A stretch of DNA of 64,000 nt from Paracoccaceae bacterium (GTDB lineage: Bacteria; Pseudomonadota; Alphaproteobacteria; Rhodobacterales; Rhodobacteraceae): positions 98,217-162,216 of the forward strand of contig JADGFD010000008.1 of the NCBI GenBank assembly GCA_016744015.1, given 5' to 3'. The notes below the pieces were generated by a model. The model saw nothing but the letters and a program-made list of their open reading frames with translations, was not told the origin of the DNA and searched no databases. This document shows, one piece after another, positions 1 through 8,923 of the stretch. Numbering within the stretch: position 1 is the first letter of the stretch; each line of letters begins with the position of its first letter. Position numbers and translations under genes: made by a program.

Positions 1-2
1 AA

Positions 3-149
3 GAGCCTGAATTCCTTGGCTTTGTGCTAGATTTCATCATGCGCGACGACGAAACGATTCTCGGGTTTTGCAACGCCTCTGGGGCCACGCCCGAAGGCGT
101 GCAGCGTGCCCGCTCAACGCTCGGAGGCGGCTTGCCGAACTGGACATGA
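3..149 (+). CDS. DUF3572 family protein, 3' end only
   Basis: The window opens inside a gene whose last 48 codons are visible. They read EPEFLGFVLDFIMRDDETIL and onward, ending in GGLPNWT and a TGA. This resembles the C-terminus of the short DUF3572 proteins of Rhodobacterales; that match is from memory of the family. The function of the family is not known. Its stop overlaps the ATG of the next gene by 4 bp (ATGA), so the two are probably translationally coupled. The start lies outside the window. Confidence 0.7.
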   Translation, partial: EPEFLGFVLDFIMRDDETILGFCNASGATPEGVQRARSTLGGGLPNWT

Positions 150-829
150 AATTGCGCGGATTGCTGTTTGACAAGGACGGATGCCTGTTTGATTTTCACC
201 GCTCTTGGGGGCCGTGGCTGGCGGGGTTTCTGGCGGAAGTCTCCACCGATGAGACCCATATTTTGCAGCTGGCAAATGCACTTGGTTTCGACCTCCCCAC
301 GCAGGTTTTTCGCCCTGGCAGCGTCTTTGTCCACGACACGCTAGAGGAGATCATGGACGCCGTGCTGCCGCATCTGCCGAATTGGGAGCGGGCCGCGCTG
401 GAGGCCTATGCGATTGAAGAAACTGCCAAGGTGCCACAGGTGCCGACCGTGCCGCTTTCCCCCCTGCTTTCGGGCTTCAAGGCGCGCGGCTTGGCGCTGG
501 GCGTGGCCACCAACGATAACGAACATCCGGCCCGCATCCAACTGGAAGCGGCAGGGGTTTTGGCGCATTTTGATTTTGTCGCCGGCTATGATAGCGGCTT
601 CGGCGGAAAACCCGCCACCGGCATGCAACACGCCTTTTGCCAAACCAAAGCGCTGGCCCCCGCCGAGGTCGCCATGATCGGCGACAGCCTGCACGACATG
701 ACCGCGGGACGCGATGCGGGGATGGTGACAGTGGGGGTGCTGACGGGCACGACCACGCGGGCCGAGCTAGAAGCCGTGGCCGATGTGGTGCTGGCGGATA
801 TTGGGGAGATTGAGGGGTGGTTGGGGTGA
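146..829 (+). CDS. HAD-family hydrolase (phosphoglycolate phosphatase-like)
   Basis: This is a 227-residue soluble haloacid-dehalogenase-fold phosphatase. All four HAD motifs are visible: the nucleophile DKD at residues 9-11, the motif II Thr in ATNDN (121-125), the motif III Lys in GGKP (Lys155), and the motif IV acidic pair in GDSLHD (179-184). A helical cap lies between motifs I and II, as in the Gph/PGMB group, so small phosphoesters such as phosphoglycolate are plausible substrates, but the true substrate cannot be read from sequence. An upstream TTG at 68 would extend the protein, but ATG 146 overlaps the previous stop by 4 bp and begins directly at the conserved first strand, so it is preferred. 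Confidence 0.85.
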   Translation: MKLRGLLFDKDGCLFDFHRSWGPWLAGFLAEVSTDETHILQLANALGFDLPTQVFRPGSVFVHDTLEEIMDAVLPHLPNWERAALEAYAIEETAKVPQVPTVPLSPLLSGFKARGLALGVATNDNEHPARIQLEAAGVLAHFDFVAGYDSGFGGKPATGMQHAFCQTKALAPAEVAMIGDSLHDMTAGRDAGMVTVGVLTGTTTRAELEAVADVVLADIGEIEGWLG

Positions 830-831
830 AT

Positions 832-856
832 GGTGCGTGGGGACCACGCACCCTAC
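832..856. repeat. GTAGGGTG-type palindromic repeat, copy 1
   Basis: A 9-bp perfect inverted repeat (GGTGCGTGG / CCACGCACC, 3-nt loop) is followed by CTAC, which makes GTAGGG on the minus strand. It begins 2 nt after the stop codon of the HAD gene. It belongs to a dispersed family with further copies at 10837, 34861, 39586 and 50021. Confidence 0.75.
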
Positions 857-882
857 AACATACAAACTAGCAAAGGCATTAA

Positions 883-1356
883 TTAGAGTAGCGACCACTT
901 TAATTGAACGCCGCACGTTTTAGCGGCAGCAATTTCATCTAGAACGGATTTTCCATAATTTCTCGGAATCCACTTCTCACCGTTGAAGTTTTTCCACTCG
1001 GACTGCTCCTCAGCCCATTTATGCAATTGAGTTTCGCAAGCCTGTTGGATCTCTTTTTCTTGTAATCGGGGATCCATTGAAAGCGTAAAAGTTTCCAGCC
1101 CTAAATCCCCCAAATCTTTTGCATGGTTTGCCAAAGGTCCAGAGCGTTTAGCACGGGAACCAGTTCCCTTCTTCATACTGCGCATCCAGCTAGCATGACC
1201 CCCATGTCGCGCCCATATGTTTTTTGTTATCCCGATTCGTATCCCTCGAACCGGCCATATCACTTCGCAATAAATCCCATAGTTGCGCGGAAGAGCATCA
1301 CGCGGACTAGTTCCCCGCCGCCATTCCATGTTGAATCCTATACCCTCGATGATCAT
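883..1356 (-). CDS. GIY-YIG-like hypothetical protein
   Basis: This encodes a protein of about 157 residues. The stretch YGIYCEVIW followed by RIGITKNIWARHGGH resembles the GIY-YIG nuclease core (a GIY strand, then a YIG-like RIGIT with a downstream Arg). The conserved catalytic Glu and the rest of the fold cannot be confirmed by eye. An upstream ATG at 1392 would place the start inside the rho-independent terminator at 1381-1406, so the internal ATG at 1356 (MIIEGIGF) is preferred. The base composition is more AT-rich than the neighbours, and the gene sits alone between a repeat and a terminator, which suggests acquired DNA. The function is unknown. Confidence 0.5.
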   Translation of the reverse strand: MIIEGIGFNMEWRRGTSPRDALPRNYGIYCEVIWPVRGIRIGITKNIWARHGGHASWMRSMKKGTGSRAKRSGPLANHAKDLGDLGLETFTLSMDPRLQEKEIQQACETQLHKWAEEQSEWKNFNGEKWIPRNYGKSVLDEIAAAKTCGVQLKWSLL

Positions 1357-1380
1357 GGGCAACTCCAATTGTTGAATGAA

Positions 1381-1406
1381 AAAGGCCCGCATCTCTGCGG
1401 GCCTTT
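1381..1406 (-). terminator. Rho-independent terminator after pntB
   Basis: A perfect 10-bp stem (AAAGGCCCGC / GCGGGCCTTT) with a 6-nt loop lies directly beyond the pntB stop codon. On the minus strand the stem ends in a run of T residues. Confidence 0.85.
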
Positions 1407-1409
1407 CTT

Positions 1410-2885
1410 TTACTTAATCCGCTGCAATAGCGCATCCACACTCACCTTGGCATCGCCATAAAACATCCGCGTGTTTTCTTTGAAAAACAGCGGGTTCTCG
1501 ATGCCGGAATAGCCCGTGCCCTGCCCGCGTTTGCTCACAAACACCTGCTTGGCTTTCCACACTTCCAGCACCGGCATACCGGCGATGGGGCTGTTGGGGT
1601 CTTCCTGCGCGGCGGGGTTTACGATGTCGTTTGAGCCGATCACGATCACCACGTCGGTTTCGGGGAAATCATCGTTGATCTCGTCCATTTCCAAAACGTA
1701 ATCATAAGGCACTTTGGCCTCGGCCAAGAGCACATTCATGTGGCCTGGCAAGCGGCCTGCCACGGGGTGAATGCCAAAGCGGACCTCTTTACCCGCGGCG
1801 CGCAAACGCCGCGTAAGCTCAGAAACGCTCTGCTGCGCTTGCGCCACCGCCATGCCGTAGCCCGGCACGATGATCACGCTGTCGGCCTCATCAAGGCTTG
1901 CCGCCACACCGTCAGCATCAATCGCGATTTGCTCACCCTCGATCTCCATTGCGGGGCCAGTTGGGCCGCCAAAGCCGCCCAGAATAACCGAAAGGAACTG
2001 CCGGTTCATGGCTTCACACATGATGTAGCTCAAAATCGCGCCAGAGGAGCCCACAAGCGCACCCACCACAATGAGAAGATCATTACCCAGCATAAAGCCC
2101 GTGGCCGCAGCCGCCCAGCCGGAATAGCTGTTGAGCATAGACACAACAACCGGCATATCAGCCCCGCCGATGGCCAGCACAAGGTGCGCGCCAATGGCAA
2201 AAGCAATCAAGAGCATCGGGATAAGCGCCCACATGCCCGCGCCATTCATAAACAGAATGAGCAGGATGAAGGACAGCGCAACGCCGATGATGTTCCACGT
2301 ATGGCGCATAGGTAAAATAAGCGCCTTACCGTCGAGCTTGCCTGATAGCTTACCCCAAGCCACAATCGAGCCGGTGAACGTGATTGCCCCAATAAACACC
2401 CCGAGGAAAACCTCAACATGGTGAATGGCGATCAGCGCGCCAAATTCATCCATATGAGCCATCATATCCGCACCAAGGGCTGTGGCCATCGCGCCAGCGA
2501 CACCCTTATCGACATTCACCATCTCCAGCGCTTGCATCATCCCCACCATTTCGGCCGAAGGGCTAAGCTCTGAATTGATACCGATAAACACGGCGGCGAG
2601 GCCAACAAAGCTGTGCAGCATCGCCACCAGCTCGGGCATGCCTGTCATCTCTACCCGCTTGGCCAGAATGGTGCCGCCCACCGCGCCAATGGCCACGGTG
2701 ATAATCAGCAGCCAATAGCTTTGCACCTGCGGGCCAAGCACGGTCGCGAACACAGCAATCGCCATGCCGATGATACCATACCAAACGGCGCGCTTGGCTT
2801 TCTCTTGGTTAGAGAGGCCGCCAAGGGCTAGAATAAATAGAACGGATGCGGCGACATAAGACGCCTGAACGAGACCGTAACTCAT
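1410..2885 (-). CDS. pntB: NAD(P) transhydrogenase subunit beta
   Basis: This is the 491-residue beta subunit of the proton-translocating transhydrogenase, which reduces NADP+ with NADH at the expense of proton-motive force in the inner membrane. The N-terminal half is a bundle of hydrophobic segments (domain II). The last 180 residues form the soluble NADP(H)-binding domain III, recognisable by the [12 protein letters not shown] loop and the [10 protein letters not shown] segment. The length matches the family (about 460-490). It lies 14 bp downstream of pntA on the same strand, with a GGGAGG Shine-Dalgarno in the gap, and ends at a strong terminator, so pntA-pntB is a self-contained operon supplying NADPH. 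Confidence 0.97.
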   Translation of the reverse strand: MSYGLVQASYVAASVLFILALGGLSNQEKAKRAVWYGIIGMAIAVFATVLGPQVQSYWLLIITVAIGAVGGTILAKRVEMTGMPELVAMLHSFVGLAAVFIGINSELSPSAEMVGMMQALEMVNVDKGVAGAMATALGADMMAHMDEFGALIAIHHVEVFLGVFIGAITFTGSIVAWGKLSGKLDGKALILPMRHTWNIIGVALSFILLILFMNGAGMWALIPMLLIAFAIGAHLVLAIGGADMPVVVSMLNSYSGWAAAATGFMLGNDLLIVVGALVGSSGAILSYIMCEAMNRQFLSVILGGFGGPTGPAMEIEGEQIAIDADGVAASLDEADSVIIVPGYGMAVAQAQQSVSELTRRLRAAGKEVRFGIHPVAGRLPGHMNVLLAEAKVPYDYVLEMDEINDDFPETDVVIVIGSNDIVNPAAQEDPNSPIAGMPVLEVWKAKQVFVSKRGQGTGYSGIENPLFFKENTRMFYGDAKVSVDALLQRIK

Positions 2886-2899
2886 AGCTCAGCCCTCCC

Positions 2900-4459
2900 T
2901 TAGCTTTTCTGGAACATGGCAAGCATGCGCCGTGTAACCATAAACCCGCCAACGATATTCACCGTGGCGATCAAAATTGAAATGCCCGCAAGCAGCCCGA
3001 CAAACCACCCACCGGATGACACTTGTAACAGCGCCCCGATAATGATGATGCCACTAATGGCGTTGGTGATCGCCATCAGCGGCGTGTGCAGCGCGTGGCT
3101 TACATTCCAGATAACCTGGAAACCAATAAACACCGCCAGCACAAACACAATGAAGTGCTGCATAAAGCTGGCGGGGGCAAACATGCCGAGCACCGCCATG
3201 AAGATACCGCCCGCGATCAGCAATTGGGTTTGCTTGGCCCCTGCTGCGCGCATGTTCTGCACTTCAATTGCCTTTAGCTCTTCCGGCGTTTTCTCCACCA
3301 TTTTCACTGGCGGCTTGGCCTGCGCAGCCACTTTTAGCGGTGGCGGCGGGAAGGTTATTTCGCCGGCGTTCGTAACCATAGAGCCACGGATCACATCATC
3401 TTCCATGTCAAACACAGCCACGCCGTCGTTCTCAGGGGTCAGATCATCCATCATGTGGCGGATGTTATTGGAATAAAGCGTAGAGGCCTGTGTGGCCATA
3501 CGGCTCGGGAAATCAGTATAGCCAATAACGGTCACACCGTTTTCGCTCACGATCTTCTCATCCATCACCGTTAGGTCACAGTTGCCGCCTTTTTCAGCCG
3601 CAAGGTCCACGATCACCGAGCCGGGCTTCATGGCCAGCACCATGTCCTCAAGCCAAAGCTTGGGTGCATCACGGCCCGGGATCAGTGCCGTGGTGATCAC
3701 AATATCAACTTCAGCGGCCTGCGCGCGAAAAAGCTCTAGCTGTTTTTCCCGGAACTCAGGCGAGGACACCGCAGCATAGCCGCCATCCCCAGCGCCGTCT
3801 TCCTTGAAATCAAGGAACAGGAACTCCGCGCCCATGCTTTCGATCTGCTCGGCCACCTCAGGGCGCACATCAAAGGCGCGCACAATCGCGCCCATGCTTT
3901 GGGCGGCACCAATGGCGGCAAGGCCAGCCACACCGGCACCAATGACCAGAATTTTAGCAGGCGGCACTTTGCCAGCGGCAGTGATTTGGCCGGTAAAGAA
4001 GCGGCCAAAGTTGTTAGCGGCTTCGATAACCGCACGATACCCGCCAATATTGGCCATGCTCGACAGCGCATCCATTTTTTGCGCCCGCGAAATGCGCGGC
4101 ACCATATCCATGGCCAGCGCGGTTACGCCTTTGGCTTTCAGGCTTTCCAGCAATTCCTCAGATTGCGCAGGCCAGATAAAAGAAATCAGCGCCTGCCCCT
4201 TGGTAAAGCGCTTCACTTCAACCGGCTCTGGTGCGCGCACTTTGATAACAATATCAACGGCCTTCCACAGAGCAGCTGCCGTTTTTATAACCTCGACGCC
4301 AGCCTCTTTATAATCGGCATCCGAGAAGTTGGCCAAGGCCCCGGCCCCGGATTCCACCACACATTCATAGCCGAGCTTTTGCAATACGAGCGCAGATTGT
4401 GGCGTCATCGCCACGCGCGCTTCCCCTGCAAATATCTCTTTTGGCGCACCTATTTTCAT
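2900..4459 (-). CDS. pntA: Re/Si-specific NAD(P)(+) transhydrogenase subunit alpha
   Basis: This 519-residue subunit carries the NAD(H)-binding domain I and the first transmembrane helices of domain II. It opens with [20 protein letters not shown], typical of the alanine dehydrogenase/PntA fold, and has the Rossmann motif [14 protein letters not shown] near residue 180. Three to four hydrophobic helices follow after residue 420. The open frame extends 28 codons upstream to 4543, but ATG 4459 is preceded by GGAGGCTG at the right distance and matches the family N-terminus. It is the first gene of the pntAB operon. The 260 bp upstream hold no other intact gene, so the operon promoter should lie there; no convincing consensus hexamers were found. 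Confidence 0.96.
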   Translation of the reverse strand: MKIGAPKEIFAGEARVAMTPQSALVLQKLGYECVVESGAGALANFSDADYKEAGVEVIKTAAALWKAVDIVIKVRAPEPVEVKRFTKGQALISFIWPAQSEELLESLKAKGVTALAMDMVPRISRAQKMDALSSMANIGGYRAVIEAANNFGRFFTGQITAAGKVPPAKILVIGAGVAGLAAIGAAQSMGAIVRAFDVRPEVAEQIESMGAEFLFLDFKEDGAGDGGYAAVSSPEFREKQLELFRAQAAEVDIVITTALIPGRDAPKLWLEDMVLAMKPGSVIVDLAAEKGGNCDLTVMDEKIVSENGVTVIGYTDFPSRMATQASTLYSNNIRHMMDDLTPENDGVAVFDMEDDVIRGSMVTNAGEITFPPPPLKVAAQAKPPVKMVEKTPEELKAIEVQNMRAAGAKQTQLLIAGGIFMAVLGMFAPASFMQHFIVFVLAVFIGFQVIWNVSHALHTPLMAITNAISGIIIIGALLQVSSGGWFVGLLAGISILIATVNIVGGFMVTRRMLAMFQKS

Positions 4460-4720
4460 TTTCAGCCTCCACAAAGCATTATTTGTTGAGGTTAGCTGTA
4501 ACCAAATATGAGCACTTTGCAATGTTTCCAGTGGGAAACCCATGCAAAAAAGCGGGGTTGCGGCAATTTATACCAGACCTAAAGCGTGTTTTTTTAAGTT
4601 AAAACAACTTTATGCAGGTTTTCTTACCCGCAAACTTTGACGATTAGTCACAGGATGCCAAGCTATAACGCATCAATTTACATATGATTTCAAAATTTAT
4701 TTCGCTTAGGAGGTATATTA

Positions 4721-5059
4721 ATGGCCGTAGAAGCAAAAAGCCCCGCCGAACCCAAAAGCGAAGGCGAGGAGCTAAAAGCGCTCTTTGCCACACTTAAAAA
4801 AGCCCCATAATTGTGCTGTACGAATGCCCAAAGACGGGGTCGTGATCGAGGCCCATGTCAAGAAATCTCCCAAAATTTTGGTATAAGCCGGTAAGAAAAC
4901 GGTGGAACGGCCAAAGAGGCTTGGGGCGCAATGACCATGGAAGGTCAAATTATCAAAATCGACCCTATCAACGATAAAATTCCTAGAAACCTTACAAAAC
5001 TGGCAAAAAAGTTTGGGGTGTATCCCCTTGACATACGTTTGAAGGGAATTCACTTATAG
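4721..5059 (+). pseudogene. Frameshifted small conserved protein (about 112 codons originally)
   Basis: A strong Shine-Dalgarno (TTAGGAGG) and ATG at 4721 start MAVEAKSPAEPKSEGEELKA, but the frame ends at 4810 after 29 codons. Coding sense continues in the next frame (HNCAVRMPKDGVVIEAHVKK, up to a TAA at 4884). It then returns to the original frame near 4904 (GTAKEAWGAMTMEGQIIKID through KGIHL, stop at 5059). The continuity across both shifts shows an ancestral single ORF disrupted by at least two indels; a paired sequencing error is the alternative. No domain was recognised. A 93-codon antisense frame over this stretch is a shadow. It sits alone between pntA and tRNA-Gly. Confidence 0.75.
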
Positions 5060-5197
5060 CGTGCAATGTGCGAAGGTAGCCAAAACGGATGAATACCGTT
5101 CACATCAGTTTTGGTGAACGACGGTGGATTTTCTTGCTTTTTGGTTAGATGATATCCTAGAAATAAATATTAACTAATTGATATATTTAAGGATAAT

Positions 5198-5272
5198 TGG
5201 AGCGGGCGATGAGATTCGAACTCACGACATCTTCGTTGGCAACGAAGTGCTCTACCACTGAGCTACGCCCGC
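5198..5272 (-). tRNA. tRNA-Gly (anticodon GCC)
   Basis: Read on the minus strand, the acceptor arms GCGGGCG / CGCCCGC pair over 7 bp. The D-arm is GCTCAGTGGTAGAGC, the anticodon stem is CTTCG/CGAAG with loop TTGCCAA (anticodon GCC), and the T-loop is TTCGAAT. The discriminator is T and the CCA end is genomically encoded (5198-5200). The tRNA lies between a decayed gene and a TetR regulator, with no integrase beside it. Confidence 0.95.
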
Positions 5273-5337
5273 TTCGTGTGGCTGATATATAGAGATTCCC
5301 AATGGGGCTGCAAGCGGAAAATTCACGCTTTGGCAAA

Positions 5338-5934
5338 TTATTTGCGCAGAGGCAAATCTGGCAAGATGCAGGCAAATTCGGGTGGGGCACCTGCGGGTGT
5401 CTCCTCGCCGGGTTGGTTGGCAATAAGGGTGGCATAGCCATGAACGAGTGACCACACCATCACTTCTGTGCCTTGCTCGTGCCCACCAACAGGCGCAAAA
5501 GGCGCGCAAACGGCGCGCAGGATCATAAAGGCGTTGGTGGCTTCGGTATTCAGTTCTTCCATAATGCTGGGGTTCACTTGGTCCAGCCCCTCAGGCTTTG
5601 GCTGAAACATAATCTGGAAGAGCGCCGCGTGGCTGCGGGTGAAAGCCAGGTAGCCCTCGCAAACAGCCAGTAACTGCGCACGCGGCGAGGCGTCGGCTTT
5701 ATCTTTATGCGCGAGCATGGTGCTGGAAAAAATACGGTAGCAACGGGCTACAATTGCGGCTTTTAAGCTAACAAGCCCCTTAAAATGGTGTGCAGGCGCT
5801 GCATGTGACACCCCGGCCTTGGCCGCGCATTTACGCAAGGTCAGAGCGTCAATGCCGCCCTCCTCCAGCAATGTGATGCCTGCCAAAATCAGGGCTTCAC
5901 GCAGGTCTCCGTGGTGGTGGGTTTCTTTATGCAT
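5338..5934 (-). CDS. TetR/AcrR family transcriptional regulator
   Basis: This regulator of about 198 residues has an N-terminal helix-turn-helix (DALTLRKCAAKAGVSHAAPA) in the first 60 residues. The ligand domain of the last 100 residues resembles the WHG-type TetR C-terminal domain (AFTRSHAALFQIMF). The frame opens with a GTG at 5952, but ATG 5934 (MHKETHHHGDLREAL) is the family-like start. It is divergent from a DUF2306 membrane gene, and a perfect palindrome (5955-5969) lies in the intergenic space, so it most likely represses itself and the neighbour. The inducer is not known. Confidence 0.85.
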   Translation of the reverse strand: MHKETHHHGDLREALILAGITLLEEGGIDALTLRKCAAKAGVSHAAPAHHFKGLVSLKAAIVARCYRIFSSTMLAHKDKADASPRAQLLAVCEGYLAFTRSHAALFQIMFQPKPEGLDQVNPSIMEELNTEATNAFMILRAVCAPFAPVGGHEQGTEVMVWSLVHGYATLIANQPGEETPAGAPPEFACILPDLPLRK

Positions 5935-5954
5935 GATGCAAATGTAGCTCACAA

Positions 5955-5969
5955 CTTGACAGCGTCAAG
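5955..5969. promoter_or_regulatory. Candidate TetR operator
   Basis: CTTGAC-AGC-GTCAAG is a perfect 6-bp inverted repeat with a 3-nt centre, 20 bp upstream of the regulator ATG and 40 bp upstream of the divergent DUF2306 gene. The TTGACA inside it could double as the -35 of the plus-strand promoter. The assignment is inferred from position and symmetry. Confidence 0.5.
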
Positions 5970-6009
5970 CGCATTCTCTAACTTTACACTGTCTAGTTAA
6001 GGAATCACC

Positions 6010-6603
6010 ATGAACATCCCCCGCATTTCGCGCGCGCTTGCAGCAATCTTCAGCATATTCATTGCCCTCTCCTCTTACCGCTTTCTGGCGCTTGGCCTGC
6101 CGCTTTCCTTCCCGGAAATGCACGGGCAGCTAGAGGCACAGCGGGTGGCGTTTATCTTGCATATCAGCCTTGCCCCTGTGGCGCTGGCCGTGGGCTCTGT
6201 TCAGTTTTTTGCCGCCATTCGCAGGCGAAAGCCCCTGCACCGCTGGCTCGGGCGTATCTATGGCGTGGCTATCCTTATCAGCGGCGTTGCGGGTGTAACC
6301 GTTGCCCTGAATGCCGCGGGCGGGCTCTCGGCCCAAATCGGGTTTGCTGTGCTTGCCATCATCTGGATAGCCACCACCGCCAACGCCATCCGCCACGCCA
6401 TGGCGCGGCGCATTGGCAGGCACCGTCGCTGGATGATCTATTCCTTTGCACTCACCTTTGCGGGCGTCACGCTCCGGCTCTACCTGCTCGGCTTTATGGC
6501 CGCTGGTTTTAGCTATACAGAAGCCTCAGCTTACCTTGCTTGGCTCTGCTGGTTACCAAATTTGGGCTTTGCGTGGTGGTGGCTAAACAGGCGGGCAAAA
6601 TGA
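6010..6603 (+). CDS. DUF2306 domain-containing membrane protein
   Basis: This is a 197-residue inner-membrane protein with about six hydrophobic segments. The His-rich cytoplasmic loops (RRRKPLHRWLGRIYG and GRHRRWMIYSFALTFAG) are typical of DUF2306 proteins. Members resemble small cytochrome-like membrane proteins, but their activity is unknown. A TetR regulator is transcribed away from it across a 75-bp gap containing a palindrome. Its stop overlaps the start of the next membrane gene by 4 bp, so the pair forms a small TetR-controlled operon. Confidence 0.8.
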   Translation: MNIPRISRALAAIFSIFIALSSYRFLALGLPLSFPEMHGQLEAQRVAFILHISLAPVALAVGSVQFFAAIRRRKPLHRWLGRIYGVAILISGVAGVTVALNAAGGLSAQIGFAVLAIIWIATTANAIRHAMARRIGRHRRWMIYSFALTFAGVTLRLYLLGFMAAGFSYTEASAYLAWLCWLPNLGFAWWWLNRRAK

Positions 6604-7130
6604 TGGGCCGGACGATTGCCATAGGGGCGTGGATACTCGCAGGCGCCGTCTACGCCGCTATGTTAGGCAGGACATTACCCATGCTATCCGTTTTTGCGGG
6701 CGGGCAACCCATTTTTGACATGATGCCAACTGGCTATTCGCTGGCGCAAGCATCTGATCTGGTTGCCGCCCTTGGTGAGGAAGGGCGGGCCTATTATCTG
6801 GCTGTCCAGCACAGGCTGGATACAGTCTATCCACCCCTGCTTGGCATCGCCCTTGCCCTTAGCTTCCGGCTTTTGTTTCGCGGGAATGTTGCACGGGCGC
6901 TAGTAGCCCTAGCGGCCCTCGTCGCAGGGTTAGACCTAGCTGAAAACGCCGCCGTTGCGGACATGCTAAAGGCCGATCCGGCAGGGCTTTCCGCTGAAAT
7001 GGTTACGTTCGCCAGCCGCCTGACCGTTGCAAAATCGGTCCTTACATCACTTGCCTTTGTGGCCATTTTGGTCGGGTCAACCGGCGCAGTCTGGCGGCGA
7101 TTTTCGCAGCGCACACCAGATTTGGCTTAG
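6600..7130 (+). CDS. Hypothetical four-helix membrane protein
   Basis: The predicted product has about 176 residues and four hydrophobic segments, with a periplasmic loop after the first. The start ATG at 6600 overlaps the stop of the DUF2306 gene (ATGA), which indicates translational coupling. The open frame extends upstream to 6540, but that would overlap the previous gene without need. No family was recognised. Its function is probably tied to the DUF2306 protein. Confidence 0.7.
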   Translation: MMGRTIAIGAWILAGAVYAAMLGRTLPMLSVFAGGQPIFDMMPTGYSLAQASDLVAALGEEGRAYYLAVQHRLDTVYPPLLGIALALSFRLLFRGNVARALVALAALVAGLDLAENAAVADMLKADPAGLSAEMVTFASRLTVAKSVLTSLAFVAILVGSTGAVWRRFSQRTPDLA

Positions 7131-7163
7131 CGGAGGGGAAAAACTGCCAACGCCATCAATCCC

Positions 7164-7919
7164 CTACGGGTTATCATGCCGCTGACGCACATAGTTTCGG
7201 ATAACCCCCTCGATAACGGCGCTCGCGGCCGCTTCATTCAAGTTTTCGCCATCCAAGGCTGTCGCCGCGATACAGGTGGTTCCGTAATATGGCATGGTTA
7301 ACAGCAGCCGATGGCTGCCGCGCACAAAATAAACAGTATCGCTTTGATAACGCTCGAACAATGGCGCGAGCGCAATATGAGCATCCTCACATCGAAAGCC
7401 GCGGCTTTCGGTAAACAATAGCGCCATCAACGTTGCTTGCATCTCACCACCTTGCGGGGCCAAGGCGGGCGCGCGACACTCGGCGCTATGCAGCTGCTGA
7501 ACCATCGCCAGCGGCACAGGGTCCGCCCCGCCCACAGTGAGCGGTAATGTGAGCGCCTCGTCATTGCGGACAATCGAAACCCAAACGGTTTCCCCTATGT
7601 TCAGGCTGGCAAAAGCCTCGTCATCCAAGGCGCTCCGTCCGGCAATAGCGGTGATAACATCGCCCGCCATAAGCCCAGCATCTTCAGCGGGGGAGCCCGC
7701 GTAAACGCGCGTGAGCTTCAACCCCTCATTAATGGTATTAAAGCCAATGCCGACCCATGTCTGGCGTGACTCAAGCGCATTGATCAGAGCGAGGTTATCA
7801 AGCCAATCGGGCGAGCCAAGATCGGCGATTTTCACATCAATCGGGCAAGGGTCTCCTGCGCGGACTGAGCTGCCTATTATTGCAACCCCCAAGGCAAGTC
7901 CCGCTATAAATCTCCGCAT
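7164..7919 (-). CDS. Exported PDZ-domain protein
   Basis: This 251-residue protein begins with a Sec signal peptide (MRRFIAGLALGVAIIGSSVRA, cleavage expected before GDPCP). A PDZ-like domain lies at about residues 55-130 (GIGFNTINEGLKLTRVYAGS, then AGLMAGDVITAIAG), followed by about 110 unclassified residues with four Cys that may form disulfides. No protease catalytic triad is seen. It is therefore a periplasmic scaffold or a protease-like protein without the protease, of unknown partner. It stands alone, convergent with the DUF2306 operon. Confidence 0.75.
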   Translation of the reverse strand: MRRFIAGLALGVAIIGSSVRAGDPCPIDVKIADLGSPDWLDNLALINALESRQTWVGIGFNTINEGLKLTRVYAGSPAEDAGLMAGDVITAIAGRSALDDEAFASLNIGETVWVSIVRNDEALTLPLTVGGADPVPLAMVQQLHSAECRAPALAPQGGEMQATLMALLFTESRGFRCEDAHIALAPLFERYQSDTVYFVRGSHRLLLTMPYYGTTCIAATALDGENLNEAAASAVIEGVIRNYVRQRHDNP

Positions 7920-8015
7920 AATATCTCCACCACCTTAAGTAAGCCAATCTAAATCACGCTGACCCATTGACTGAACAGCTCAATACTTCAATGTGGCGAC
8001 AAAGACTCCGTCTTG

Positions 8016-8831
8016 TCAATCAGGCAGCGCATCACGACAATTTTCCACCTCTTTGAGAGCCAACTGAAAATCCTCGCTATGCACAATGATGTTTTCACCT
8101 AGCAGAACCAGCCCATACGCACCAGGTTCAGGTGTGGATTGTGAAATATGTAGATTTTCCAGAAATAGTGGCGTCTGGATATTGGGGCTTTTGAGCGTTG
8201 AAAAACTGTAACCATGTGCGGTGCCAGAGATTGTCCTGTGCAAGTGGCCTGTAATAATGTGGGCCACATTCTTGTATTTGTCGAGCAGATCAAAAAAAGC
8301 ATCCGCATTCTTGAGGCGGATATCATCCATCGCCGAAAGGCCGGACTCCCATGCCGGGTGGTGCATGAACAAAAGCACCCGCCCCTGCGCCTCACTCAGG
8401 GCAGTCTCCAGCCATGAAAGCCGGGATTTGCAAAGGAACCCTTCGTGATAATCGTTACGAAACGGCGGGCCGTCCAGCGTGTCGAGGGTTATAATTCGGG
8501 TATCATCTATCTCGACACTTTGCTGCATGTGGCCGCTTTTTGTCTTGCACAGATCAGGAAAAACCGCTGCAAGATTGTCGCGATTATCATGGTTTCCACA
8601 CAAAAACGTAATAGGCACGCGAACCTGTTCAAGCGCGCGCTTTAACGCCTCGTATTCTGCAATCTTCCCGGAATTGGCGAGATCGCCTGTAAGGAAAATG
8701 TGCTCAACATCTGGGTAATTGCCAAGCCCGTGTGCAAGCGCTTCGCGAAAGCGTGAATCAGGGTCAATGCCCAGAATGGTTTTACCGGGCAACCGATAGT
8801 GCAAATCGGTAAAAACGAGTAATTTTTTCAC
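8016..8831 (-). CDS. Calcineurin-like metallophosphoesterase (CpdA/ICC-like)
   Basis: This 271-residue cytosolic enzyme has the five metal-binding motifs of class III phosphodiesterases in order: DLHY near residue 9, GDLANSG near 48, GNHDNRD near 80, HHPAW near 158 and GHLHR near 198. The order and length fit the CpdA/ICC subgroup that includes cAMP phosphodiesterases, but the substrate cannot be assigned. The start codon is GTG (8829-8831), supported by AAGGGA 6-7 nt upstream. It sits downstream of pyc on the same strand with its own gap and is probably independently transcribed. Confidence 0.85.
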   Translation of the reverse strand: MKKLLVFTDLHYRLPGKTILGIDPDSRFREALAHGLGNYPDVEHIFLTGDLANSGKIAEYEALKRALEQVRVPITFLCGNHDNRDNLAAVFPDLCKTKSGHMQQSVEIDDTRIITLDTLDGPPFRNDYHEGFLCKSRLSWLETALSEAQGRVLLFMHHPAWESGLSAMDDIRLKNADAFFDLLDKYKNVAHIITGHLHRTISGTAHGYSFSTLKSPNIQTPLFLENLHISQSTPEPGAYGLVLLGENIIVHSEDFQLALKEVENCRDALPD

Positions 8832-8923
8832 TGGATTCCCTTTTGTTCATTCTTCCCACAAATTCAATTCATCTTAGCTCCAGAATCTGCGCCAAAAACA
8901 ACAACAAAGTTTTTTAGATGATA

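Noticed and set aside
4772..5053. 93-codon minus-strand frame between pntA and tRNA-Gly
   Set aside because: The plus strand shows an ordered broken coding sequence with a strong Shine-Dalgarno; the minus frame is its complement.
5338..5952. GTG start of the TetR regulator at 5952
   Set aside because: The ATG at 5934 gives the family-like N-terminus, and the GTG lies next to the operator.
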